64,000 bases of DNA from Jonesiaceae bacterium BS-20 (GCA_039995105.1 CP146203.1:1364001-1428000); one strand, 5' to 3'; counted from the first letter of the stretch, positions 55,508-64,000 are shown. Notes: a model not told the origin generated them from the sequence alone. Numbers and translations are program-made.

Positions 55508-56098
55508 TCAAGATGTAATCAGCAGCGGAAACAGTCCAACCATCGTCAACGTCCACGCAGCGTGGATAAGAATGGGGACTACCGCGCGTCCGGTCAGCTG
55601 CAATGCGATCGAGGAAGTCATACCAAGAACCGCGGCCATAACAACCAGTGCCGCATTACCGGTGGCCCCGGTTGCAATGACGTATGCCACTGTCGCGATA
55701 TATGGCGCATACTTCTTTGGCAATAATCGATGCAAACCGACTCGGAAGAAATTTTCCTCCGCAGCCCCGGTTATCAATGCCACGCCCAAGACTAAGAGCC
55801 TGCTGCCGGCGGTAGTTGAGGTTGCTGATTGGATGGCGTCGCCGAGCACCGGGGAATCGTAGAATATGAAGGCGCCGGCTAGGCTTCCAAAACACAACAC
55901 GGCAGCCAGCAAGACTACGTTCCTAACCTGATGGCCGGGAACGTTTGCGTCACCTGCCCGGGGCAGCCCGCGCAGCAACCCGAGTACGATCATCCCACCT
56001 ACCGCCCACACGGCGGCTACCAGTAGAGCCAGCTCGGAGACTCTGGAGCTGTCAAGGTTTTCCGCAAATGTCTTGTGGAGCAACCGGGTACGTGGCAA
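55508..56098 (-). CDS. CPBP-family intramembrane metalloprotease, 5' end uncertain
   Basis: 196 residues with about six hydrophobic segments. The family motif 1 is GAAEENFFRVGLHRLL (Glu-Glu-x3-Arg) and a later helix has the second His (VVPILIHAAWTL), but the Asn usually four residues after that His is absent. The only long-frame start is a TTG at 56098 inside a decayed gene on the other strand, without a ribosome binding site, so the 5' end may have been lost or the true start lies further in. Roles of CPBP proteases range from prenyl-protein processing to bacteriocin self-protection; none can be assigned here. Confidence 0.65.
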   Translation of the reverse strand: MPRTRLLHKTFAENLDSSRVSELALLVAAVWAVGGMIVLGLLRGLPRAGDANVPGHQVRNVVLLAAVLCFGSLAGAFIFYDSPVLGDAIQSATSTTAGSRLLVLGVALITGAAEENFFRVGLHRLLPKKYAPYIATVAYVIATGATGNAALVVMAAVLGMTSSIALQLTGRAVVPILIHAAWTLTMVGLFPLLITS

Positions 56099-56648
56099 GC
56101 AGAGTCATTCCGGAACTCATCAAGTTGGAGCACACTGTTTTTGCGGGTGCTCGAAGCCTGGCAAATCTGGACAAGTTCTGGTGGCGCGCATTGTGTATCT
56201 GTCCGGCGTTATACCTGAGGTCCCCCCCCCGGAGGGACTTTCTGCCCATCTGCGTTCTAGGCTCGAAGTCGAGGAGATTCTCAACGGTGCTCGTGCGACC
56301 GTCACCACGCTACGAGCGGGTATGGTCCTTGGAGCGGGCTCAACGAGTTTTGAACTCATGCGGCAGCTGGCCCTGCACCTGCCGGTGACCGTCATTCCAC
56401 AGTGGATGGACTCTTTGGTTGAACCGATTGCGGTGACTGACCTGTGCTCTGCGATTATCGGGGCAGTCAATCACACCGGACCGACCAGCTACTTCGATAT
56501 TGGCTCAGGGAAAGCAATTTCATACCCGGATCTCATAGCGTTGTACCTCGATCTTCCCCAAGAGAGCAAGCCCCAACTGTCCCTATCTCCGTCTGACCGT
56601 GACCCGCACGTGGCTATGCCTGGGGATCCCTCATGGGCCGGCCGATAG
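56068..56648 (+). pseudogene. decayed NAD(P)-binding epimerase/NmrA-like gene
   Basis: Two pieces of one family in different frames. The first (56068 to about 56180) has the dinucleotide loop GATGYVASRVIPELIKLEHTVFAGARSLANLDKF without the usual preceding strand. The second (about 56178-56648) resumes with VARIVYLSGVIPEVPPPEGLSAHL, RSRLEVEEILNGA, LRAGMVLGAGSTSFELMRQLA and PIAVTDLCSAIIGAV. About 60-70 residues between them (the middle of the Rossmann fold) are missing and the frame shifts; the C-terminal domain stops at PSWAGR. A C9 run lies at 56222-56230 inside the second frame. Its 5' end overlaps the CPBP frame. It is the clearest dead gene in the window. Confidence 0.8.
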
Positions 56649-56650
56649 GG

Positions 56651-57970
56651 CTACCGTGTTTTGAGGACTCGATCCGTGCTGGTCAGGGCCACCGAACCGC
56701 GGACCGCACCAAAACCCGCCGCCAAGGTCAACAAGATGACCCCAACCGACAGTGGCGCCATGATGATCGCTATTCCCACGAGCGGAAATACGAGCACTCC
56801 GCTAATCACTGCGGCTCCTACGCCAACCCCAAGTACGGGGATCATTACGGAACCAACCCGGGCGGCCTCCATGGTTGCCGGAGGCATTCCAAGCCGGTCG
56901 AGCCCCGCGTACAACTCGCTGCGGTCCAAGGTTGTTGCGGCTTGGGTAATGGCAGTTGAGCAGGCTACGGACAAGAAGGAGACCATGATCGTGATTAGCA
57001 CGCCGGTCATGATGTCTGCGGCCAGTAGGGCGTCTCCACTATCCAGACTGGAATCGGCACCGACCGTGTTCATGAGTGCCGCTCCCGAACCTCCCACTAC
57101 CGCAACAAAACTGGTCATCGCAATACCGCTGACCTGACGCCAGGCCTGCGTGGGACTCTCCAAGATCATCCGCGCCGCCAAGAGTTTGTCCGGGGTTTCA
57201 GCTCGTTTCAGCTTTGACCTCCCTATGAGGCCAACCGCCCACGGTCCCACGAGGTTGAGCGCCCCAAGTCCCAGACCAATGCCACCGAGTAGAACAGCCA
57301 TCATGACCGCGACTGATTTGAACTGCCCCAGCATAGAAAATGACGCGTAGATCATGAGGATAATGGCGGCCACGACAACCACCCGGATCCACTTGGGCCT
57401 GGGGACGGTCACCCGGTTGCGCACACCCAGCGGGGAAACAATGATGCGTTTGAGGCCTAGCGTGGCTGAAATGACGGCCACGAGGACCACGCCGAGAATC
57501 ACCAGTGCGATAACACCCGGTTTGAGCCACATCGCCGTTCCAATTGCTGAGCCTTGGAAGTGGATCAGGCCAACAAGCGGGGCGAGCCCGGCGTAGCACA
57601 CGACGCCACCGAGTGCTCCAGCAAGGGCGATCGCCGCCGACTCGATCACGGTCATCAAGGTAACCTGCCCCGGGGTCGCCCCCAGCAACCGTACGGTTGA
57701 GAGGCGTTCGTCTAGGCTCCGAGCAGATAACCGTGCCGCGGCAGAACCGAGGACCGCCAGTGGAACCACAAGCAGGACAACCGCAAGTGCCGCCAAGACT
57801 TGGTACATCCCCGTGAGGTCATTTTGCACCCGGGAGAACGACAACGCACCCGCCGTCACCGTTAGGACAAGGGCACTGACCAAAGCATACGCGCCGGCGG
57901 TGAGCAGGAGCGGCCCACGGCGCTGTTTGGTTGGTTTTCCAAGCAACCAAGCTAGTGAAAATAGTGTCAT
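56651..57970 (-). CDS. FtsX-like ABC transporter permease
   Basis: 439 residues with two FtsX-type blocks of helices and about eight to ten membrane segments. The first block has ARLSARSLDERLSTVRLLGATPGQV, the stretch that couples to the ATPase; the second has a parallel ELYAGLDRLGMPPATMEAAR. It lacks the large periplasmic domain of MacB. The ATG overlaps the ATPase stop by four bases (ATGA), so the two form one exporter. The substrate may be an antimicrobial peptide or lipid; not determined. Confidence 0.87.
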   Translation of the reverse strand: MTLFSLAWLLGKPTKQRRGPLLLTAGAYALVSALVLTVTAGALSFSRVQNDLTGMYQVLAALAVVLLVVPLAVLGSAAARLSARSLDERLSTVRLLGATPGQVTLMTVIESAAIALAGALGGVVCYAGLAPLVGLIHFQGSAIGTAMWLKPGVIALVILGVVLVAVISATLGLKRIIVSPLGVRNRVTVPRPKWIRVVVVAAIILMIYASFSMLGQFKSVAVMMAVLLGGIGLGLGALNLVGPWAVGLIGRSKLKRAETPDKLLAARMILESPTQAWRQVSGIAMTSFVAVVGGSGAALMNTVGADSSLDSGDALLAADIMTGVLITIMVSFLSVACSTAITQAATTLDRSELYAGLDRLGMPPATMEAARVGSVMIPVLGVGVGAAVISGVLVFPLVGIAIIMAPLSVGVILLTLAAGFGAVRGSVALTSTDRVLKTR

Positions 57971-58818
57971 GATGCCACCGGTCCAACAATATTTCCGTCC
58001 CGTAACCGGATAATCCGGTCGCACCGTGCAGCCACATCTGCATCATGGGTGACCATGACTAAGGTGTTGCCGCGTCCCACCGTTGAGTCGAGCAACACTT
58101 GCAGGACTTGGGACCCGGTGGCGGAATCGAGTGCTCCGGTGGGTTCGTCCGCGAAGGTCACCTGAGCCCCCGTCACCTGGGCTCGCGCAATCGCAACTCG
58201 CTGAGCCTCTCCCCCAGAAAGCTGCCCAATCCGGCGTTCCGCCATGGTAGCTAGCCCAAGTGCGGCAAGCCATTGCGCAGCTCTTGGCAGGGCCTGAGAC
58301 TTTGGCGTCCCGTTAATCATGAGCGCCATAGCCACGTTCTCAATCGCGGTGAGTTCCGGGATGAGCAGCCCGGATTGGAATACAAATCCAAATGACTCAC
58401 GGCGCAGCTTAGAGCGGTCTTTCTCCCCCATCTGAGCTATGTCTTGGAACCCACCGGCGCGGGTGTTGAAATGCACCGACCCGTGATCGGGGCGTTCGAT
58501 TCCAGCCAGCGCGTGTAGGAGGGTAGATTTCCCGGAACCGGACGGGCCCATGATGGCAACGGATTCACCCGGGTAAATGTCGAGGTCAACACCGCCAAGT
58601 GCAACCGTGGGTCCATATGTGCGGGTAAGGCCCCGAGCGCCGAGCACGGGAGTGGTATTTGCGCGAATACCCAGATGCGTTGGGAGCGAAGTATCCGTTG
58701 TAGTAGGGACACCGTTCCCAGGGTAGGTCACCGGTGCGGCCGGGGGCTGCTGCGTGTACGGCCCAAAAACGGAAGGTTGCGGGGTGCGCGGTTGCGACGC
58801 AAAATTTGGATCTGTCAT
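57967..58818 (-). CDS. ABC transporter ATP-binding protein (LolD/MacB type)
   Basis: 283 residues: a Pro/Thr-rich N-terminal extension of about 55 residues and then an ATPase domain with Walker A GPSGSGKST, Q-loop FVFQSGLLIPEL, signature LSGGEAQRVAIARA, Walker B VTFADEPTGALD and H-loop VTHDAD. All catalytic residues are intact. The EPTGALD form is typical of FtsE/LolD/MacB ATPases that work with FtsX permeases, here the next gene. No clear ribosome binding site precedes the ATG. Confidence 0.92.
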   Translation of the reverse strand: MTDPNFASQPRTPQPSVFGPYTQQPPAAPVTYPGNGVPTTTDTSLPTHLGIRANTTPVLGARGLTRTYGPTVALGGVDLDIYPGESVAIMGPSGSGKSTLLHALAGIERPDHGSVHFNTRAGGFQDIAQMGEKDRSKLRRESFGFVFQSGLLIPELTAIENVAMALMINGTPKSQALPRAAQWLAALGLATMAERRIGQLSGGEAQRVAIARAQVTGAQVTFADEPTGALDSATGSQVLQVLLDSTVGRGNTLVMVTHDADVAARCDRIIRLRDGNIVGPVAS

Positions 58819-58976
58819 ACCAATAAGTCTGGCAATCTCTGGCAGCGTTTACGTCCGCGCACAAGATGATCTTAGGCCCGGGCCGAGTCCTTCTCATGAC
58901 GGAGAGCGCCAACCCGTAATCGGATGTGCCCTCCACCCTGCGGTGGACCCCTAAAGGGGCAAAGGATGAGGCGGCC

Positions 58977-60215
58977 CTACTTGATTGTTTGGATGATCTT
59001 GGGATCCGCATGCGGGAATCCCCGCTTGGCAAAGAACACCACGATGGTGCACACGGCAAAGATGCCAGCGGCACCGAGGCTGACCCCTTGCAGGTTTGAG
59101 GCATCGATAATCTTGGCGCCCGTAACAGCACCCATCGCAATACCAACGTTGGCGGTCGCGTTAATCCATGCTGCAGACATATCCGGGGTGACGGCGTTAG
59201 TGCGGATTGCTGCGGTGGTAAAGAATGCAGGCGCCGAGCCAAATGCCACGCACCAGATGGCTGCTGAGCCAACGGTGGCAACCAAGGAGCTCCCGGAGAA
59301 GTACAGCAGGACTAGGCCCGCTACGAACGCCACCATGGTCACCAGCAGTGCCTTGCGCGGGCGAGTGTCCATCTGCGAGCCGGCGGCAAGCAGGCCAATG
59401 ATGCCCACGGCCCCAAAGACGAGCAGTGCGATTGCCACAAAGCTCTCGGATGCACCGGCATCACGCAGCAACGGATTAATGTACGTGTACGCGGTGTAGT
59501 GACCCAAGTACAGCAACAGGTTCACCGTCATGACCGCGCTGAATGCGGTCACCGCTCCGGGCGGGCGCACGGTCTTGACCTGGGCAATGGGGTTAGGCAC
59601 CGAAGGCAGCACTTTGGCCACCACCATGCATAACAAGACCGCCATGATCGCTACGGCCCCAAACGCCCAGCGCCAGTTAGTAGCCACACCGAGCGCGGTG
59701 GCTAGGGGAACCCCAACCACGTGGCCAAGGGATACCCCTGCCCCGGTGATTGCCATGCCTTTACCCAGATCCCAGGGCCGCAATATACGGGCCGGGTATC
59801 CCAGAGCAACGGCAAAGAACAGCGCGTGTGAGGCCCCACCAATAGCGCGGCCAATAGCCATGACCGTAAAGTTGGGCGAGGCAGCGACCAAAATGCTACT
59901 GATTGCAAAGGTTATGAGCATGGTCAAAAGCAGCTGCTTACGCGGCACCCGTTTAGTCCAGATAGTCAGCGGGATGGAGAAGACCGCCACCATGCCCGCG
60001 TAGATCGTGACGAGCACACCTACCTCGGTGATGGATTTGCCAAAGGCCGCGCCCATCTGCGGCAGCAAGCCAACCGGCAACAGCTCGGTGGTCATTGCCA
60101 CAAAGATGGAGACGGCTAACGCCACCAACGCTGGCATCGCACTCTTGAGGTCTGTCTTAGCTGCATCAACAGCATGGGCTTCAGTGTCCGTCAGCGCATC
60201 ATTAGTCAAGCTCAT
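58977..60215 (-). CDS. MFS efflux transporter (DHA1 family)
   Basis: 412 residues with 12 predicted helices. The N-terminal signature TTELLPVGLLPQMGAAFGKSITEVGVLVTIYAGMVAVFSIPL is that of the AraJ/YdhP-like sugar-efflux and drug-efflux branch, and the loop 2-3 motif is present as KRVPRKQLL. AAGGA lies four bases before the ATG. A perfect palindrome 70 bases upstream suggests specific regulation. The exported compound is unknown. Confidence 0.88.
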   Translation of the reverse strand: MSLTNDALTDTEAHAVDAAKTDLKSAMPALVALAVSIFVAMTTELLPVGLLPQMGAAFGKSITEVGVLVTIYAGMVAVFSIPLTIWTKRVPRKQLLLTMLITFAISSILVAASPNFTVMAIGRAIGGASHALFFAVALGYPARILRPWDLGKGMAITGAGVSLGHVVGVPLATALGVATNWRWAFGAVAIMAVLLCMVVAKVLPSVPNPIAQVKTVRPPGAVTAFSAVMTVNLLLYLGHYTAYTYINPLLRDAGASESFVAIALLVFGAVGIIGLLAAGSQMDTRPRKALLVTMVAFVAGLVLLYFSGSSLVATVGSAAIWCVAFGSAPAFFTTAAIRTNAVTPDMSAAWINATANVGIAMGAVTGAKIIDASNLQGVSLGAAGIFAVCTIVVFFAKRGFPHADPKIIQTIK

Positions 60216-60284
60216 ATTTCCTTCAAGCTAAGTTCTGTGGCCGTATCGAAGATGGCATGGCTTGCAGTTTAGCCCGTATTGTTC

Positions 60285-60305
60285 ATGGGTAATACTTTTA
60301 CCCAT
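60285..60305. promoter_or_regulatory. palindromic operator candidate upstream of the MFS gene
   Basis: ATGGGTAA (60285-60292) and TTACCCAT (60298-60305) with a five-base spacer, 70 bases before the MFS start. The size is that of a dimeric regulator site; no regulator gene is adjacent. Confidence 0.55.
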
Positions 60306-60326
60306 TGAGCAGTCTGGATCGACAGC

Positions 60327-61139
60327 TTAAGCGGAAAATTCGGTCAGGATGCTCTGGTTGTACGGGGCCCAAATTTCCGCAGCCCATGGCCCAAAGTCCC
60401 GGTCCGTAAGGGTCACGCAAGCGAGATCTGCGGTGGGGTCCACCCACAGGAATGTTCCCGATTGGCCAAAGTGACCAAAAGTGGCAGGACTTGCGTGAGC
60501 CCCGGTCCAGTGCGGGCTTTTGGTTCCACGGATTTCAAACCCGAGGCCCCAATCGTTAGGGCGTTGGCGCCCATAACCGGGCAGAATGCCGTCGGTTCCC
60601 GGGAACTGCACACTTGTCGCCTGAGTCCAGGTGGTTGGATCGATGAGCGTGGGGGCAAGCAGTTCTTGGGCAAACCGCATCAGGTCCGCCGCTGATGAGA
60701 TTCCACCTGCAGCTGGACTGCCGGGCATGGTTGTTGAACGCATCCCCAAGGGCTCAAAGACCGCCTCGGTTGCGTACTGCGCAAACTCAATGCCGGAGTG
60801 TTCCGTAACCGTTTGGGCCAGAACCTCAAATCCGGTGTTGGAATACAGGCGCCGTGCGCCGGGCTCAAAGCGGGTGGTCAGGGAATCGAATTCATACCCG
60901 GCGGTGTGTGCCAATAGGTGGTGCACGGTTGCCCCGGGAGGACCTGCCGGGGTGTCAAGGCTAATTGCGCCCTCTTCGATGGCGATCAGGGTTGCGTACG
61001 CCGTCAGGAGTTTGGTTACCGACGCCAGCTGGTAAGTCTGGTTGAGGTCGCCGCAGGTGTCCAGCACTTCGCTCGCAGTGACCACCGCGGTTACCGCATT
61101 ATCTACGGGCCACTGAAGAATCTGTTCTACGTTGTGCAT
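60327..61139 (-). CDS. serine beta-lactamase-like hydrolase (class C/esterase family)
   Basis: 270 residues of the beta-lactamase/penicillin-binding fold. Nucleophile motif SVTK (QLASVTKLLTAYATLIA), second motif YSNTG (RRLYSNTGFEVLAQ) and third motif HFGQSGTF in place of KTG. No signal peptide is seen, which argues for a cytosolic esterase or peptidase rather than a secreted beta-lactamase. Shorter than the 350-400 residues of AmpC. Its upstream gap carries a palindrome. Confidence 0.87.
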   Translation of the reverse strand: MHNVEQILQWPVDNAVTAVVTASEVLDTCGDLNQTYQLASVTKLLTAYATLIAIEEGAISLDTPAGPPGATVHHLLAHTAGYEFDSLTTRFEPGARRLYSNTGFEVLAQTVTEHSGIEFAQYATEAVFEPLGMRSTTMPGSPAAGGISSAADLMRFAQELLAPTLIDPTTWTQATSVQFPGTDGILPGYGRQRPNDWGLGFEIRGTKSPHWTGAHASPATFGHFGQSGTFLWVDPTADLACVTLTDRDFGPWAAEIWAPYNQSILTEFSA

Positions 61140-61242
61140 GGAGATGTTCTATCGCTTTCGGCTGGGGTGCAGATACGCAAGGAGGTATCTGGGTGTTCAA
61201 ATATTGTGGGCTCAAACCGTAGGTTGCGCTGAGACTGTCGGT

Positions 61243-61261
61243 TCAAAGTTATCAACTTTGA
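61243..61261. promoter_or_regulatory. palindrome between dapA-like and beta-lactamase-like genes
   Basis: TCAAAGTT (61243-61250) and AACTTTGA (61254-61261) with a three-base spacer. It lies just after the DapA-like stop and about 105 bases before the beta-lactamase-like start; an operator is possible. Confidence 0.45.
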
Positions 61262-61282
61262 TCTAGAGCCCTAGCTTCCCCG

Positions 61283-62263
61283 TTATCCTCGGTGAGCCGC
61301 CCGGCGGGCGCGGTACCGCTTGGGCTCCTCGGGCGCAGCCGCGGTCAGCGCGGATTCGAGGGAGCTCAGCGCAGCCGAGATCAATCCCTGCACCTCCGGG
61401 GCCAACGGCAGCAGGGGTTCTGGAGTCCAGAAATCGCCGGATCCGGTGAGGCGAACAATAGTATGTGCCACGCGAATGGTCCCGTAACGCATGGCGATCA
61501 CGGCAATGGGAGTTAACGCCCGTGAAAGTGCCGCCGCTTCTTGTTGGGCATCGGGGTCGTTCTGTTGGCCTGCTAGTTGGGCCAGCCGCACAAAAGGTTT
61601 AGGTAACACACCCGCAAGGCCACTGTGCCAGCTGTCAGCGCCGACCCCAAGAATTTCGGCCCCGTAGCGGTCGCCGGAGAATCCCCAGTCGAGGCTTGCA
61701 ATTTGTTTGTCTGTCAGGCCCTCTTGGGCCGCCTCAAGGCGGGTCCTGATGAGCCACGGACTAGAAACTACGTCTTTAAAGCCAATGATGCCCTGCAGCT
61801 GGGCCAGGTTACTTAACTCTGTCGGTGTGAACCGATACCGGGTGGTGCGTGGGTTGTTATAAACACAAACCGGCAGGCTTTCTTGTCCGGTTACATCGCG
61901 GTAAAGCCCAAAAACTTCAGACTCGGTCAGCGGCTCATAACTCATTGGAGCTAGCAAGGCGACCGATGCGCCGGCGGCATTGGCCTCGGTTACGTTTGCC
62001 TGTGCCTCGGCGGTGGTCAGTGCACTCACCCCGGCGACCAGTGGAACCTGTCCCCCGATTACCTCGGCGGCTGCCGCAATCACCCGTTTGCGCATGGACC
62101 TGGGCATGTAAGAAGCGCCCCCGACGGAACCCAAGACTGCAATTGAGTTAGCCCCAGCTACCAATGCGTTTTGGGTCAGGTTCTGCAGTTGGGGAATTTG
62201 AAGGGTCCCCGCGTCATTACGTGGGGTCGGCAGATATGCAACTAGCGGTCCAAGCGATGCCAT
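61283..62263 (-). CDS. dihydrodipicolinate synthase family protein
   Basis: 326 residues of the DHDPS/NAL TIM-barrel family. The Schiff-base Lys is in GIIGFKDVVSS and the catalytic Tyr in VCVYNNPRTTRYRF; LGSVGGASYMPRSMRKRVI corresponds to the GTTGE...E region but reads GSVGGAS, so the pyruvate-carboxylate contacts differ from true DapA. It is longer than DapA by a C-terminal Ala/Arg-rich tail. A lyase or aldolase on another keto acid is more likely than lysine synthesis. Confidence 0.85.
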   Translation of the reverse strand: MASLGPLVAYLPTPRNDAGTLQIPQLQNLTQNALVAGANSIAVLGSVGGASYMPRSMRKRVIAAAAEVIGGQVPLVAGVSALTTAEAQANVTEANAAGASVALLAPMSYEPLTESEVFGLYRDVTGQESLPVCVYNNPRTTRYRFTPTELSNLAQLQGIIGFKDVVSSPWLIRTRLEAAQEGLTDKQIASLDWGFSGDRYGAEILGVGADSWHSGLAGVLPKPFVRLAQLAGQQNDPDAQQEAAALSRALTPIAVIAMRYGTIRVAHTIVRLTGSGDFWTPEPLLPLAPEVQGLISAALSSLESALTAAAPEEPKRYRARRAAHRG

Positions 62264-62315
62264 TGATCCAGACTATTCAGTTTCTTGTGCGTGACAGTAG
62301 GCGTAGTAGGAGTGT

Positions 62316-64000
62316 CTATTGAAAGTCTCGTGATGATGTCTTCACATGCAAAGAGAGGGGCGCAAAATGCTCGGCCACTAAATTTGTGGCACCATCTGCA
62401 TGCTCTACTCTACCGCGAATAATCAGGGCCGGAGCGGTACGAACGATGCGTCCAAATTTATTCCACGCCCCAACCGAACAGACTACATTTACTATCCCAG
62501 TCTCATCCTCAAGCGACAAAAAGGTCACTCCGGCCGCTGTTCCGGGACGCTGGCGGTGGGTGACCACACCGGCGGTTGCAATACGGCGTTCCGGTTCCCA
62601 ATTGTTGACCTGCTCGGCGCTTAAAATACCCGCTGCTCGTAATTGCGGCCGGATAAACTCGGTCGGATAAGAATCAGGAGTGATACCGCTGGCCCATTGG
62701 TCCGCCTGGGCAGTTTCCACTGCTGACATCAACGGCAGTTGCGGGGATTCAACCCCAACCGATAGACCGGGCAACGTACCGGGTTGTTCCTGCGTTAACG
62801 CCCCCGCAGCCCACAGCCCTTCCCTCCGGGTCACCCCCAAGACCGCGAGCGCACCTGCTGTAGCTAAGGCTTCGAGCTGAGGTTTGGTGAGTTCCGTGCG
62901 GCGGGCGAAGTCTCGTAGATCCGTAAAGTTTGCTGCCGTGCGGGCTGCGATGATGCGGTCTGCTTCCGGTTGTCCGATTGTGCGCACCGACATCAGTCCC
63001 ATTCTGATGGCGAGGTGGGTGGGAACCGGTATGCGCGCTTTGATAACGGGCCAGGCAATATCAGGAACGTTGTGGGCCGAGGTGATGTCCGCGAGCGCCG
63101 CAGAGTTTTGGATGCAGGGCCCTAGGACTTTGAGTCCGTGACGGCGTGCGTCGTTCATGAGGCTTTGGGGCGAGTAGAAGCCCATGGGTTGGGCGCCCAG
63201 TAGCCCGGCGTAGAACGCTGCCGGGTGGTGGACTTTGAGCCAGGAGCTTGCGTAGACCAGATAGGCAAAGGAGTAGGCGTGGGATTCGGGGAAGCCAAAG
63301 TCTGAGAAGGCTTTGAGTTTGTTGTAGATTCCCTCGGCCGTCGCCGGGTCTATACCGTTGGCCCCCATTCCGGTCAGTAGGCGCAGGCGTAGGGCCTCCA
63401 TGCGTTCCACGGAGCGTTTGGATCCCATGGCGCGGCGGAGTTGGTCTGCTTCTGCCGGGGTGAAGTTGGCGGTGTCAATGGCCATTTGCATGAGTTGTTC
63501 TTGAAAGAGCGGCACCCCTAAGGTTTTACCTAAGGAATTCTCCAGTAGCGGGTGGGCGTACGTAATCTTTTCTCGCTCCCGCCTGCGATTGATATAGGGG
63601 TGCACGGAGTTACCTTGGATGGGGCCGGGCCGGATCAGCGCGACAGCCACGACAATGTCGTAGAACTCCTTGGGTCGCAGGCGGGGCAGGGTGGCTATTT
63701 GGGCCCTGGATTCGACTTGGAACACCCCTACCGTGTCTGCGGCGCACAGGAGACGGTAGACGGCCGGGTCGTCTTGGGGCAGTCCGTGTAGTTCCCAGCG
63801 TTGACCCTCGTGGGTCGCGATGAGGTCAAACGCGAGTCGTAGCGCCGTGAGCATGCCCAAACCCAACAGGTCAAACTTAACCAGACCGGCATCGGCGCAG
63901 TCTTCTTTATCCCACTGCAGGACGGTGCGTCCCTCCTTGCGGGCCCATTCGACCGGGCAGACCTGGGTTACCGGCCGGTCACACAGGACCATACCTCCCG
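62316..64000 (-). CDS. dnaE2: error-prone DNA polymerase DnaE2 (5' part outside window)
   Basis: The C-terminal about 561 residues of a DnaE2-type alpha subunit; the gene runs off the right edge. DnaE2 features are VLCDRPVTQVCPVEWARKEGRTVLQWDKEDC, LVKFDLLGLGMLTAL (one catalytic Asp), FQVESRAQIATLPRL, IRPGPIQGNSVHPYINRR and the finger region FSDFGFPESHAYSFAYLVYASSWLKVHHPAAF. An OB domain (TAGVVTHRQRPGTAAGVTFLSLEDETG) ends the protein, which lacks the replicative clamp and tau tail. In mycobacteria DnaE2 works with ImuA' and ImuB in damage-induced mutagenesis; those partners are not in the window. Confidence 0.94.
   Translation of the reverse strand, partial: GGMVLCDRPVTQVCPVEWARKEGRTVLQWDKEDCADAGLVKFDLLGLGMLTALRLAFDLIATHEGQRWELHGLPQDDPAVYRLLCAADTVGVFQVESRAQIATLPRLRPKEFYDIVVAVALIRPGPIQGNSVHPYINRRREREKITYAHPLLENSLGKTLGVPLFQEQLMQMAIDTANFTPAEADQLRRAMGSKRSVERMEALRLRLLTGMGANGIDPATAEGIYNKLKAFSDFGFPESHAYSFAYLVYASSWLKVHHPAAFYAGLLGAQPMGFYSPQSLMNDARRHGLKVLGPCIQNSAALADITSAHNVPDIAWPVIKARIPVPTHLAIRMGLMSVRTIGQPEADRIIAARTAANFTDLRDFARRTELTKPQLEALATAGALAVLGVTRREGLWAAGALTQEQPGTLPGLSVGVESPQLPLMSAVETAQADQWASGITPDSYPTEFIRPQLRAAGILSAEQVNNWEPERRIATAGVVTHRQRPGTAAGVTFLSLEDETGIVNVVCSVGAWNKFGRIVRTAPALIIRGRVEHADGATNLVAEHFAPLSLHVKTSSRDFQ

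Noticed and set aside
56222-56230. C9 run as a second phase-variable tract
   Set aside because: It lies in a gene already destroyed by an internal deletion and truncation, and the frame around it is intact (EVPPPEG), so no switch is needed to explain it.

Overview
The window is a moderately GC-rich chromosomal segment of an actinobacterium. The lineage markers are a complete Pup-proteasome locus (arc, dop, pup, prcB, prcA, pafA), the mycothiol gene mshC, an ANTAR regulator of the PdtaR type, a tRNA m1A58 methyltransferase next to the proteasome, and an actinobacterial PfkA. The nitrate reductase points to facultative nitrate respiration. I cannot name the genus; a low-GC Micrococcales/Actinomycetales relative is a guess. 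No IS element, prophage, CRISPR array or rRNA was seen.

Layout. 1-4.4 kb: start of a nitrate-respiration cluster, with narG running off the left edge, a three-cysteine winged-helix regulator on the opposite strand, and narK. 4.7-20 kb: housekeeping genes coaE, an ABC exporter, rpsA, pfkA, a methyltransferase, polA, a thioesterase, a GNAT protein, pdtaR, an unusual short tRNA with anticodon CAA, and pyk. 19-31 kb: a long minus-strand run hisF - two overlapping ABC half-exporters - hisI - trpE - Trp membrane protein - small membrane protein - trpC - trpB - trpA - lgt. 31-42 kb: FKBP lipoprotein, proteasome/pupylation operon, trmI, a site-2 protease and a RecB-like nuclease. 42-46 kb: an accessory stretch with a lipoprotein gene split by an 18-base G tract, and a WYL regulator divergent from a hydrolase. 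45.6-55 kb: HAD phosphatase, PAC2 protein, mshC, uppP, a small acidic protein, M20 and M3 peptidases and an AI-2E family membrane protein. 55-56.7 kb: two almost identical tRNA-Leu(GAG) genes, then a worn junction between a CPBP protease gene and a decayed epimerase gene. 56.7-64 kb: an FtsX-type ABC exporter, an MFS efflux protein, a serine beta-lactamase-like protein, a DapA-family protein, and dnaE2 running off the right edge.

How the parts fit. Gene order closely follows two separate Mycobacterium tuberculosis regions (hisF-hisI-trpECBA-lgt-pykA-pdtaR-polA-rpsA-coaE, and pafA-prcA-prcB-pup-dop-mpa-trmI-recB-like-PAC2-mshC-uppP-M20), here joined directly at hisF/FKBP. The proteasome genes form a self-contained tagging and degradation module: Dop deamidates Pup, PafA ligates it, Arc unfolds the tagged protein and PrcAB degrades it. 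The least ordinary items are the class I-shaped tRNA with a leucine anticodon, the G18 tract (a possible ON/OFF switch), the dop-pup intercistronic hairpin, the Arc C-terminus GPYL, and the ABC pair with one degenerate ATP site.
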